IMG/VR virus record: IMGVR_UViG_3300035698_019600
Span: 1-52,252 of that record
Source: a virus
Strand: one strand, 5' to 3'
Length of the DNA: 52,252 nucleotides
In this document: positions 31,211 to 39,716 of the stretch, one piece after another
How the letters are laid out: every line of letters begins with the position of its first letter
Numbering within the stretch: the stretch's first letter is position 1
Position numbers and translations under genes: made by a program
Notes under the pieces: model-generated
The model's database searches: none
What the model was told of the DNA's origin: nothing
The model's input: the letters and a program-made list of their open reading frames with translations, nothing else

Positions 31211-31719
31211 CTGAATCAACCATGGTAACCGTGCTAGGCCCAGACGGAACCACTGAGGATGGATGCAACTGGGCCCTATCGTTCACCGTGCCAGGGCACC
31301 AGCCCAGGAAGAGCAATGATAGGGGGATCGTTCCCGGCAAAAAAGGGAAGAGCATCAGTATCAAATCAGCACCAGCCCAGGCGTACGTAAAGGCTGCTAT
31401 GATGTGGATCCTACAGCATCCCCGGCTAAGGCTTGACCTGCATGAGGCACTTGAGTTGGATGCCGTAATCTACTATGCGAACAAGATGTCAGACCTATCC
31501 GATGAACTACTATGTGACATCTTGGAGGACATGGAGATTATCAGAAACGACAATTTCATTAGGCGGAAGCATCTGGACTGGCAGTACGATCCAGACAATC
31601 CGCGGTGCGAGGTAACGCTTAGACCACTCCCAAACCACCCGGTTGAGTGGCTTGTGAAACACAAATCAAAGGGGGAGTTGGCCATTGCCAGACTCAAGCG
31701 AAAATCCAATGGTAGATGA
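31207..31719 (+). CDS. RusA-like Holliday junction resolvase
   Basis: A 170-aa protein coupled by ATGA. It begins with the VPGHQPRKS element and has the acidic core SDLSDELLCDILEDMEIIRN followed by DNF, with D96, D99, D104 and D115. It ends with the beta strand CEVTLRPL, the layout of RusA endodeoxyribonucleases that resolve branched DNA. The canonical DxDN is changed to DLSD, so activity is probable but not certain. Confidence 0.7.
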   Translation: MTESTMVTVLGPDGTTEDGCNWALSFTVPGHQPRKSNDRGIVPGKKGKSISIKSAPAQAYVKAAMMWILQHPRLRLDLHEALELDAVIYYANKMSDLSDELLCDILEDMEIIRNDNFIRRKHLDWQYDPDNPRCEVTLRPLPNHPVEWLVKHKSKGELAIARLKRKSNGR

Positions 31720-32005
31720 ATTCGACGCAGCGGCCTTGGTGGCTAGCCTGCGAAGTATGTGTGAGCACCCGCGCTTCAGGCGGTACCGGATGGGAGTGCG
31801 GTGCCTAGGAGACCGCACCGAGGTGTTCGAGGGGGTCAAGTCGAACATCAAGGCCGTGTTCATGGCCCCGCTTGGTGAACGCCATGGGCAGCTGTTTGTC
31901 CACGACTCAATCATTCGGACTATGATCCGTGTTGCCGGGGATGTGCACTCGAAGAGCTTTCTCTCCAAATACGGCCGAGTACCACGGCAATATGCCGACG
32001 CATAA
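31685..32005 (+). CDS. Small hypothetical protein
   Basis: A 106-aa protein. TTG 31685 has a good GGGGGAG seven bases upstream; ATG 31709 is an alternative. It overlaps the RusA-like gene by 35 bases. Basic and aromatic in the middle (HPRFRRYRMGVRCLG). No family recognised. Confidence 0.65.
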   Translation: MPDSSENPMVDEFDAAALVASLRSMCEHPRFRRYRMGVRCLGDRTEVFEGVKSNIKAVFMAPLGERHGQLFVHDSIIRTMIRVAGDVHSKSFLSKYGRVPRQYADA

Positions 32006-32908
32006 TTGCTCATCGAACTCAAGGGTCTCCGGAAGGAGTTCCCACGCGGGGGCAGGCTCCACAGGAGGTGTAGCTTGGAGGTGCTTGAACGCACACTCCG
32101 AAGAGAGCCACCGAACTTGGAGCGCGTTGATGAGCTCGAAAGCTACGTCGTAGATGGGGATGGCAATAGGATCCGTAGGGTGTGCGGGAATCGCCTACTC
32201 CGTGGGCTCCCATCTACCGTCCCCCAGGGGGTTGCGAACCCACATGGAGTCACCGACCCGTATGAGCAGTACCGATGTACTTCCGTGGCCGGCTATGGGG
32301 TTCCACACCTCGAGGGATTTGGGCCATGCCGAAGACATCTTCCGCCCTTCTTGCAGAGTAGAGAGGGCATGCAAGAGTATGTCATGGAGAAACTCGCGAA
32401 GAGGGGATACTCAGAAGGGAAGGACGCAGTGACGGGAGTAGGATCGCTCCAGAAACACATCACAGACGTTGAGATGAGGATGAAGGTCAGCGAGCTTCTC
32501 GACAGTACGAGGTTGCTGTTTGAGATGGAGGCCCTTCGTGCCATGGCTAAAGAAGCCATGGATACTGATGGTTACGATCAGGAGAGGGCAGATCACATCG
32601 CCTCGCTGATGGTAAAGCAGACCGATATGCACCTCAAGATGGCCAAGACTGATAACGAGCTGATCAAGAACCAGGCCTTGGCAGCCATTTTGCGGGTCGT
32701 ACTGAACGGAGTGGTGGCTATCGTAGAGGAGCAGCTAGGGCCAGAGGAGGCCGCTAATGTGCTTGTCCAATTCCGGGAGAGGCTTGTGATTCCAATCACG
32801 GAGCAAGGGTTCACTGAGGTGCTAATCAGGCAGCAGGCATCTGGGGTTGGAGATGCCATCACAGTGGCCGCCAACGACTTTTCCGTGGGTGATGTCACAG
32901 GTGAATAG
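32006..32908 (+). CDS. Putative terminase small subunit / Cys-His protein
   Basis: A 300-aa protein whose first start, TTG 32006, directly follows the previous TAA. The N-terminal third has a Cys/His cluster (RVCGNR, RCTSVAGYGV, GPCRRHL) likely to bind zinc. I recall a similar C..C..GxCxxH block in proteins next to phage large terminases. The rest is long helices, compatible with oligomerisation. The small-subunit role is inferred mainly from its position before the terminase ATPase. Confidence 0.6.
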   Translation: MLIELKGLRKEFPRGGRLHRRCSLEVLERTLRREPPNLERVDELESYVVDGDGNRIRRVCGNRLLRGLPSTVPQGVANPHGVTDPYEQYRCTSVAGYGVPHLEGFGPCRRHLPPFLQSREGMQEYVMEKLAKRGYSEGKDAVTGVGSLQKHITDVEMRMKVSELLDSTRLLFEMEALRAMAKEAMDTDGYDQERADHIASLMVKQTDMHLKMAKTDNELIKNQALAAILRVVLNGVVAIVEEQLGPEEAANVLVQFRERLVIPITEQGFTEVLIRQQASGVGDAITVAANDFSVGDVTGE

Positions 32909-34097
32909 GAAGAAGGCTGGAGACCCTTTCGAGGGGTTCCTAGGAGACCTCGACTCGAGCATAGAGAGGAACGAGGCTGCTGTTACTGGTGCCACTCAAT
33001 TTGCACGGGCGCGGCAAGAGTGGAATGACGCCATAGCCCAAGAGCAAATGTGTATTCCAATCGAACGGCTGCTATCAGAAAAGTACTTCTGGGGGACGGA
33101 GAACATCTGGCCAGCAGTTCGTGAGGAGATTGAAGAGATATGGCATGCGCGGTGCGACTTTGATGTGTGCTTGCTGCGTGGAGAAGAGATCCTCAAAAGA
33201 GAAACTATATACGCACTATCATATGACCACGCCGACCAGATTGCCAGAGAACGGTGGCCTAGGCTCGCCGAGGATTCCGACAAGATCTTCATCCGCAGAG
33301 ACCGAGACCTACACAGTGTCATCATTGAGACCCCAAAGGGGACTGGTAAGGATTACGAGGCAGCTATGATCGTAGCACTCATCGTGCGAGAATACCTAAT
33401 CCAGCCGAGGGAAGATCTTCGGCGCCTATACAACGTCGACCCAACTACGACTATCAGCATCAATCTGATGAACCGGTCAGAAGACCAGGCCAAGAAGGTA
33501 ACGTTCACAGAGGTATTGAAGCGGGTAAATAACGACTTCTTCCAGGACTACTTCCCGGCCCAGGTATCCCTTGCTGACATAGAGTCATCTGGACGTATGC
33601 CACAGGATCTTAAGTTCCCGAAAAACGTTGTCGTGTTCCCGGGTACTGGGTCAGCCAGCACTGGCCTTGGATACTCTCTGGGGGCAGAGATAATCGATGA
33701 GTGTAATTTTATGCAGATATCCGACACATCCTCGAAATCAATCTTCTCTGGCCAGGACTACGACGCAGCGGAAGAAGCATATGACGACGCGATTGTCCGC
33801 CACCGGAGCAGGTTTGGGACATTCCGCAATGGAGTCCCAGTATGTGCTGGCCTGATCGTGGCAATTAGCTCCACCAGGCTGACAACAGACTTCACTCAAA
33901 GAATGAGGGTAAGAGCACAGAACGACACAGGGATCTTCTATTCGTCTTCAGCTTTCTGGCATCGCAAGCCAGTTCCACTCTCAGGTCAGACGTTCCAGTT
34001 TGATCTTGGTAACCTGCAGATCATAGATCTGGAGGGGGCTAAGCTGAAGCATGCCTCGGTGAAGAAGTTGCCGACGGCAGACCTCGAAGCAGCATAG
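32892..34097 (+). CDS. Terminase large subunit, ATPase half only
   Basis: A 401-aa protein. Walker A is PKGTGKD (148-154), preceded by VIIET. Walker B is AEIIDE (265-270), and a coupling-motif-like AISSTRLTTDF lies near 330. It ends shortly after SGQTFQFDLGNL, where a full-length TerL would enter its nuclease domain. The nuclease is encoded 2.1 kb downstream (36237). It powers DNA translocation into the prohead at the portal. Start ATG 32892 is favoured; GTG 32901 is possible. Confidence 0.85.
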   Translation: MSQVNRKKAGDPFEGFLGDLDSSIERNEAAVTGATQFARARQEWNDAIAQEQMCIPIERLLSEKYFWGTENIWPAVREEIEEIWHARCDFDVCLLRGEEILKRETIYALSYDHADQIARERWPRLAEDSDKIFIRRDRDLHSVIIETPKGTGKDYEAAMIVALIVREYLIQPREDLRRLYNVDPTTTISINLMNRSEDQAKKVTFTEVLKRVNNDFFQDYFPAQVSLADIESSGRMPQDLKFPKNVVVFPGTGSASTGLGYSLGAEIIDECNFMQISDTSSKSIFSGQDYDAAEEAYDDAIVRHRSRFGTFRNGVPVCAGLIVAISSTRLTTDFTQRMRVRAQNDTGIFYSSSAFWHRKPVPLSGQTFQFDLGNLQIIDLEGAKLKHASVKKLPTADLEAA

Positions 34098-34105
34098 GGA
34101 GAATA

Positions 34106-35563
34106 ATGGCCATTCAGTGTGAATGCGGTGGATCAGCTCATGTAAACCGGCACAACAAGAACGGCTCAGTCTACTACCTGTGCCGACAGTGCAAGACCTC
34201 CTACACGCGCTCGGCAGAGGATCTAGGTGGAGAGGACAACGCCATGCTTACGGGGAAGCCTGAGGTGTTGGATCTCGTCGTGCAGGATGAAGCGGAGGAC
34301 GTCCACCTGTTCACAGTCAATGGTAAACCGCACGAGGGGCCGGTCGATGGATCTCTGAAGGCGAACAAGGCTGAGGTTAAAGCCCAGTTCAGCCAGAGCG
34401 ATCTGGGCGGTGTTCCAACTCTCAAGCGAATCATGAAGTGGCTCCAGATCGATGAGAGCGTGTGGTTTGTATCCCACTGGAAGCCGAAGCTGTGGCAGAT
34501 GGGGTACAAGGATTCAGATGGCGTGGCGCACCGGCTGCCGCTGCTAAGCGTTATTCTCAACATTGAGCGGATCGAGCGCATCGAGATTGATATACCGCCG
34601 CCCCCGGTTATCAGACTTGCCAACCCACCACAGGCACCTAGGGTGATTCATGGCCCATACGACGGCATAGGCAAGGCAATCTTCGCCTCCGACTTCCATA
34701 TCGGGTACAGGCGCGACATGAGATCAGGGCAGATACACCCATACCACGATCGTCCGGCTATCATGGCAATGCTGGAGCTAGCCAGTAGACGGAATATTGA
34801 CACGCTGATCTTGGGTGGGGATCTGCTTGACGTGCCCGAGTTCACGTCACGGTTCCCACGTAAACCAGAAGACTACTTCACTCTGCGCCCGGCTGTGATT
34901 GAGGCAAAGTGGCTCCTGACGCAAATGCGTATCATGCTACCAGACACCCGGATCGTGTGGATGGAGGGGAATCACGAGGTACGCCTCAGGACTTTCACCC
35001 GTGACCAGATGATCGCTGCGTACGACTTGACCGACTACAGAGATGACGATCCACTGCTGTCGGCGCCAAACCTGGTAGGACTCAGCGAAATAGACGTTGA
35101 GTGGCTACCAGGCTATCCCGACAATGAGATTTGGCTGAACCGCGGCCTCCGGGCTATCCATGGCGGTGTGGCCCGGGCGAAGGCTGGCCAGACTGCATCC
35201 TTCTACGCCAAGGAACTGCGTATCAATACAGTCTTTGGGCACATCCATCGGCGTGAGCAGATTTCTGACGCAGTATATGATCGGCCGGGGATGAGGCGTG
35301 TGACGGAGGGGATGAGCCCTGGCATGATGGGGATCCCAGAGATGGTGCCAGCAGCCAAGGAGCGTCACGACTGGCAGGTGGGCTTTGCTGGAATCGACTA
35401 CGTCGTGAATGGTCTTGGTTACAACTATAGCCCAGTGTCAGTCGAAGGTGGGAGCCTGCTAGACAGTGGCGAGTTGATCATCGGGGCAGACTACACCGAA
35501 AAACTACGGCATGACACCGGCTGGTCGATCTACGGCACAGCCCAACCAACCGTAGCAGTGTAG
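34106..35563 (+). CDS. Calcineurin-like metallophosphoesterase with N-terminal zinc ribbon
   Basis: A 485-aa protein. C5/C7 and C27/C30 form an N-terminal zinc ribbon, followed by an HTH-like segment (VPTLKRIMKWLQID), a linker with IPPPP, and a phosphoesterase domain: SDFHIGY (D196, H198), GGDLLD (D239, D242), GNHE (288-291), a later HGG and GHIH. Such enzymes are phosphodiesterases or nucleases (Mre11, SbcD) or phosphatases. It sits exactly between the two terminase halves, so a packaging or DNA-end role is attractive but inferred. Confidence 0.88.
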   Translation: MAIQCECGGSAHVNRHNKNGSVYYLCRQCKTSYTRSAEDLGGEDNAMLTGKPEVLDLVVQDEAEDVHLFTVNGKPHEGPVDGSLKANKAEVKAQFSQSDLGGVPTLKRIMKWLQIDESVWFVSHWKPKLWQMGYKDSDGVAHRLPLLSVILNIERIERIEIDIPPPPVIRLANPPQAPRVIHGPYDGIGKAIFASDFHIGYRRDMRSGQIHPYHDRPAIMAMLELASRRNIDTLILGGDLLDVPEFTSRFPRKPEDYFTLRPAVIEAKWLLTQMRIMLPDTRIVWMEGNHEVRLRTFTRDQMIAAYDLTDYRDDDPLLSAPNLVGLSEIDVEWLPGYPDNEIWLNRGLRAIHGGVARAKAGQTASFYAKELRINTVFGHIHRREQISDAVYDRPGMRRVTEGMSPGMMGIPEMVPAAKERHDWQVGFAGIDYVVNGLGYNYSPVSVEGGSLLDSGELIIGADYTEKLRHDTGWSIYGTAQPTVAV

Positions 35564-35577
35564 GGGGGATAGACAGA

Positions 35578-35751
35578 ATGTCAACGCAACTCGCAGAGCG
35601 CGTGAAGAAGATGAGCATGACCCACCTCCGGCATCGGTGTGGAGAGCTGAGCCACCTGAGCAATCCACACCCAGAGCTGGTTCTGGAGTACCAGATGATC
35701 ACGACCAGACTGAAGGAAAATGGAGAGATATACGGAAGGGTGAGGGGGTAA
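35578..35751 (+). CDS. Small helical protein
   Basis: A 57-aa basic helical protein from ATG 35578; GGGGGGATAGACAGA precedes it. The same TAGACAGAATGTCAACGC context occurs at 19180, suggesting a copied start region. No family recognised. Confidence 0.6.
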   Translation: MSTQLAERVKKMSMTHLRHRCGELSHLSNPHPELVLEYQMITTRLKENGEIYGRVRG

Positions 35752-35754
35752 CCC

Positions 35755-36237
35755 ATGGCTAACATCATTGTCCCCGAGTGGGATCGGAGAAAGCTGAATC
35801 CTGGATTCGTGTGGCAGGAATACCTGGTGTGTGCTACCCAGAAGATCACTACACCGGTCTACCGGCAACGGTTTAGCACATCCATGATAAGCGCCGACTA
35901 CGCTAGGAATCGATGGGAAGACCAAGTCATGGCCTACATGAAGAGTCGGTGTGAGGAGTTGGGCATGCATTGCACTAAGGTGGAAGCCAACTGTCAGAGT
36001 GAGCCAGACCCAGAGAAGCCGTTGGAGTCAGTAATCTGGGACAGTCTCAACCTCGCATTCGTATGGTCTATCTGGGCATATGTAGACGCCCCCATCGCAG
36101 AGGGAAGCGCCAAGCCGGGGTGCCAGCTACCACTCGAGGGCTTCTGGCCCGGTAGTGTTGGACTCCTGCCAGGCGGCATTGCTGAGATCCTTGATGCCGA
36201 GACAATGCTGAGGGTGGAGAGGGGGATTGAGGTATAG
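35755..36237 (+). CDS. Hypothetical protein inside terminase cluster
   Basis: A 160-aa protein from ATG 35755 behind AAGGGTGAGGGGG. It has a Trp-rich central segment (VIWDSLNLAFVWSIWAYVD) and a glycine-rich end. Its TAG overlaps the GTG of the nuclease gene, so the two are coupled and may act together. Function unknown. Confidence 0.7.
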   Translation: MANIIVPEWDRRKLNPGFVWQEYLVCATQKITTPVYRQRFSTSMISADYARNRWEDQVMAYMKSRCEELGMHCTKVEANCQSEPDPEKPLESVIWDSLNLAFVWSIWAYVDAPIAEGSAKPGCQLPLEGFWPGSVGLLPGGIAEILDAETMLRVERGIEV

Positions 36238-37370
36238 TGACCCAACAGGAGGGATTCATAGAGAATCCAAGGGAAAAGTTCCCCATTCTTGGCCACCTAG
36301 CAGTCATTCCGATCGAGTGGCTTCCATTTTTCGAGGAAGACCCAGTCAAGGCTGCAATGGAATATCTATCCTATCCGAGTGGGTCTGTAAACCCATTCTT
36401 CAGGGATAGCGGGAAGGTTCGCTTTGCCATCAAGGAAGACCGGCCCAATCCATTGAACTGGGAGACGTACACATTGGATCCACTTTTCCAGGCCGGTACG
36501 TCTGACAGGAGACCAAGATACATGCACGTTGACCTAGCCATCAACAATGATGGCGCTGGGATCGCAATGTCGCATTGCGCTGGGTTTAAGGCCATTGTAC
36601 AACGCAAGGATGATGGTGAGTTCGGTGAGGTTTTACTTCCAATTGTGGACATAGACTTCGCTGGAATCCTTAGGCCTCGCCTTGACCGCGGTGAGCGGGA
36701 GATAGACTACGACGCGATTCTTGAGCTCATATTTGACGCGGAAGACCGGGGCTTCAATCTGCGTAGTGGGGTGATCACTCTTGATAGATTCCAGTCACAC
36801 CAATTCAAGAAGACCCTATTCAAGCAGGGGTTTAATGTCGGGGCACTTTCAGTCGACCACACCACGAGTCAGCTTATAGTGGACTATGACAAGCCAGAGA
36901 GAGTCCGGAAAGAGTCAGTGTCAAGGCAGCCAGCTGCGGTACAGCTTGCACTGCGAGATGCATTATACCAGGATAGGTGTAATTGCTGCCAGATAGCCAT
37001 GCACCCAGTAAGGAAGATGTCGTGGCTAGAGAAAGAGGCTGGGGAGACCCAGGCAGACTACTCTGGCGCCCAGCGACTACTCAAAGCAGTGAAGGTGGAG
37101 GGTGGCTCAGATGACCTAATCCAGGCCATTGCTGGGGCTGTGTACAACTGCTCAAACAATGCCCAAATGTCAATACCAGAACCAGAACAAGACCAAGCGG
37201 CTGTGCACCTTGAGCAGAGTTTCTATGCGCAATTTGGTCGCGACTCTGGTGGGGTCATTCCGCAAGATGTGATCGACAATGCGGGGTATGAAAACCCGCG
37301 GATGCAGCGGCAGAGTGGGGGCGACCCATTCTACAACCGCATGAATCAAGACGCCGTACTGGGGCTATAA
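36237..37370 (+). CDS. Terminase large subunit, nuclease half
   Basis: A 377-aa protein from GTG 36237. The N-terminal IPIEWLPFFEEDPVKAAMEY matches the linker that normally follows the ATPase domain in TerL. An RNase H-like nuclease follows with YMHVDLA (D99), VITLDRFQS (D183) and GGSDDLIQA (D292, D293), the acidic triad used to cut concatemeric DNA. Together with the ATPase at 32892 it reconstitutes one TerL in two polypeptides. Confidence 0.85.
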   Translation: MTQQEGFIENPREKFPILGHLAVIPIEWLPFFEEDPVKAAMEYLSYPSGSVNPFFRDSGKVRFAIKEDRPNPLNWETYTLDPLFQAGTSDRRPRYMHVDLAINNDGAGIAMSHCAGFKAIVQRKDDGEFGEVLLPIVDIDFAGILRPRLDRGEREIDYDAILELIFDAEDRGFNLRSGVITLDRFQSHQFKKTLFKQGFNVGALSVDHTTSQLIVDYDKPERVRKESVSRQPAAVQLALRDALYQDRCNCCQIAMHPVRKMSWLEKEAGETQADYSGAQRLLKAVKVEGGSDDLIQAIAGAVYNCSNNAQMSIPEPEQDQAAVHLEQSFYAQFGRDSGGVIPQDVIDNAGYENPRMQRQSGGDPFYNRMNQDAVLGL

Positions 37371-37384
37371 GGGAGGTGGGTGGG

Positions 37385-39169
37385 GTGACTGAGACTACGA
37401 TCGATAGGGACGTTCCAGTAGCAGACGTTGAGGCGACGCTGGCGTCTCTCACACTGCAGGTCGATAGAGCGAACATGAAGAAAAACGCTGAATACACTGA
37501 CAAGAAGGTGGACGAGGCCCTTATACGATACCATGGTCGTCAGGCGGCCGGTGGTGGCACTGAGATGGGTGGGCGCATACAGCTAAGCGACCACACTGCA
37601 GCTGGAGCGGCACGCATGATGCTCGGCGAGTCATTCATGCCAGTTTCAGTGTCTCTTGGATCTGGGGAGGACGTCAACGATGGCACTGTGAGCAGGGCGA
37701 TAGAACGGCTCTTAGATGGGGTTCCAGTGGTGGAATCCAATGGGAACGCATTCAATGCCTCAGCATCACAGGAGCGCCTGTTCAGGGCTATGCAATCAGC
37801 GGATCAGAAGGCTACGATGGATCCCCATGGAACAGCTATATCCGGCATGCTCACCAACTACATCGTCGGCAAGGGTGTCAGGATCGGGTGCAACCACAGC
37901 TCGAAGATAGATGTCATTCTAAAGAACTTCTGGAAACGTAACACCATGGATCGCCGGATAAAGAACGCTGTCAAGCGTAGGGTTATCACTGGCGAGCACT
38001 ACTTCTTCAATTTTGTGGATCCAGTCACCGCCGACATTACGGTGCGAGACTCGGTGAAGCCATGGGCTATCAGGCAGATTGAATGCCACACAGACGACGC
38101 CGAGACGCGCCTGTCGTATGGGCGCATGAAAGACATGGAGATGCAGACCGGTGAATGTGACCGCTTCTACGCTGACGTCAACTACTACGAGCAGAGGAAA
38201 GGTCACTGGGGAGAGAAGAGCAAGCATCACAGTGAACTCGAACCTAATGTCTTACTGCAGATGACCCGGTATGGTGGCCTGTCTGACGTTCGCGGGGTGA
38301 CGCCCCTCTACCCCGTACTGCGCTACCTCAAGTACTACGAAGACTTTCTCACCGACAGGATCATCCTGAACCACGAGCGCTCCAAGGTCGTGTGGGTGAA
38401 GGTTGTCAAGGGCTCGGCCGCCGGCGAAAGCAGTAGGACTGACATCGGGCCCCAGGGCGGACAAACGCTGACGGAGACCCCATGGTTAGAGTGGAAGACG
38501 GTCTCCGCGAACATCAACGCAAGCGATGCCCAGGAGGACGGGCGCATCATCCGGTTGGCAATCTCTGCCGGGGTGGGGATGCCTGAGCACATCCTCTTCC
38601 AGGACGCGAGCCAGGCTGTATACAGCTCCATCAGGAACCATGACACGCCGTTTGCCCAGACGATCCGCGCACACCAGGACGAGTGGAAATGGGATCTACA
38701 GGTACAGGCTAGGATGATTTTGCGCGAAAAGATGCTCCTCGGGAAGCTGCCAAGCGAGAGCAAGCAGTTAGTGGTCACCCTCGAGGCCTGGAACCACATG
38801 CGCACCGAGCTCTCCAGTATGATCGAGGGTGGGGCCAAGGCTAGCGCAATCCGCAACTCCCTCAAAGCCCACATGGAGGAGGCTGCACCGCACACGAGGC
38901 TAGTGGATACGCCCGATATAGACGTAGACATAACATTCCCAGATCCAGTGCAAGAGGATCCACTCAAGCAAGCCCAGAGAGCGGAAGTGTTGCACCGAAT
39001 TCATGTAGCGTCATCGCCTGAGATAGCTGGGTGGGTTGGGTTGGACTGGTGGGAGCAGGACGTACTACAGAAGAAGGCTGGTGGGTGGCCCGTAGTGGCA
39101 GCCCCAGCTGGCAAGGCCACCGATAGCAAGCCCGGGGACGTGACCACCACAGACCCAGACGAGGGGTAG
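37385..39169 (+). CDS. Portal protein
   Basis: A 594-aa protein from GTG 37385, eight bases after GGGAGG (GTG 37376 overlaps the Shine-Dalgarno). The centre shows the portal-like order: MLTNYIVGKGVRIG, RVITGEHYFF, YGGLSDVRGVTPLYPVLRYL, then VVWVKVVKG, an EDGRIIRLAISAGVGMPEHI segment and a helical C-terminus rich in Pro/Asp. Size and position just after the terminase genes support it. It forms the dodecameric DNA gate. Confidence 0.85.
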   Translation: MTETTIDRDVPVADVEATLASLTLQVDRANMKKNAEYTDKKVDEALIRYHGRQAAGGGTEMGGRIQLSDHTAAGAARMMLGESFMPVSVSLGSGEDVNDGTVSRAIERLLDGVPVVESNGNAFNASASQERLFRAMQSADQKATMDPHGTAISGMLTNYIVGKGVRIGCNHSSKIDVILKNFWKRNTMDRRIKNAVKRRVITGEHYFFNFVDPVTADITVRDSVKPWAIRQIECHTDDAETRLSYGRMKDMEMQTGECDRFYADVNYYEQRKGHWGEKSKHHSELEPNVLLQMTRYGGLSDVRGVTPLYPVLRYLKYYEDFLTDRIILNHERSKVVWVKVVKGSAAGESSRTDIGPQGGQTLTETPWLEWKTVSANINASDAQEDGRIIRLAISAGVGMPEHILFQDASQAVYSSIRNHDTPFAQTIRAHQDEWKWDLQVQARMILREKMLLGKLPSESKQLVVTLEAWNHMRTELSSMIEGGAKASAIRNSLKAHMEEAAPHTRLVDTPDIDVDITFPDPVQEDPLKQAQRAEVLHRIHVASSPEIAGWVGLDWWEQDVLQKKAGGWPVVAAPAGKATDSKPGDVTTTDPDEG

Positions 39170-39192
39170 CAAAGATAAAGCTAAGTCACTGC

Positions 39193-39221
39193 TTGACATA
39201 GACTTACGGTATCTGTATACT
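39193..39221 (+). promoter_or_regulatory. Consensus sigma70 promoter before the sigma-factor operon
   Basis: TTGACA (39193-39198), a 17-bp spacer and TATACT (39216-39221) match the host consensus at 6/6 and 5/6. It is the best sigma70 match seen in the window. It lies in an 81-bp gap after the portal gene and drives 39251, 39441 and the sigma gene at 39717. Confidence 0.85.
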
Positions 39222-39250
39222 ATGTATGGAGAGGGGGGGGGTGATAGAAA

Positions 39251-39475
39251 ATGGATCCGATGGTGTGCCAGGATGAGGTGGAAGACCGCACCGAGCAGGT
39301 CGGCATAGTCCTCGTGTGGGGTGATGACGGGATTCCAGATGCGTACCCTATAGAGGGGTTGCGGCCTCCCACAGCACAGCAGCTGTTGGCCGGGATGTGG
39401 GGGATGATTGGGGAGACTCTATTCGAGGGGGTGGTCGGGGATGGTGAACTGGAGCCTGCAGCGGATACGAAATGA
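39251..39475 (+). CDS. Small acidic hypothetical protein
   Basis: A 74-aa acidic protein, first gene after the sigma70 promoter, preceded by a purine-rich GAGAGGGGGGGG run. No domain recognised. It overlaps the next gene by 35 bases. Confidence 0.6.
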   Translation: MDPMVCQDEVEDRTEQVGIVLVWGDDGIPDAYPIEGLRPPTAQQLLAGMWGMIGETLFEGVVGDGELEPAADTK

Positions 39476-39713
39476 GCTACATGAGTACCTAGACAAGATA
39501 CAGGTGGTCGACTCTACGGCGCCATACGACCACGCTGGTGGGCGCATACCAATTCTACTGGCGCTACTGGGGGCGGCGGAGTCATTCGCTAATGGGTCGT
39601 TCTATGGGTCTATCGAGATCCAGGTGAAGGGGAACTCTGCAATGAATCCGCGGGTAGTTGCCAAGACGTCCCACATGGGGTCTACGCATACCCACCTCCT
39701 TGAGCAGGGCTAA
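39441..39713 (+). CDS. Small hypothetical protein
   Basis: A 90-aa protein from ATG 39441 with GGGGGTGGTCGGGG upstream. The middle (GGRIPILLALLGAAESFANG) is hydrophobic but interrupted by charge, so it may be a membrane-associated or buried helix. Three bases separate it from the sigma gene. Function unknown. Confidence 0.6.
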   Translation: MVNWSLQRIRNELHEYLDKIQVVDSTAPYDHAGGRIPILLALLGAAESFANGSFYGSIEIQVKGNSAMNPRVVAKTSHMGSTHTHLLEQG

Positions 39714-39716
39714 CCA

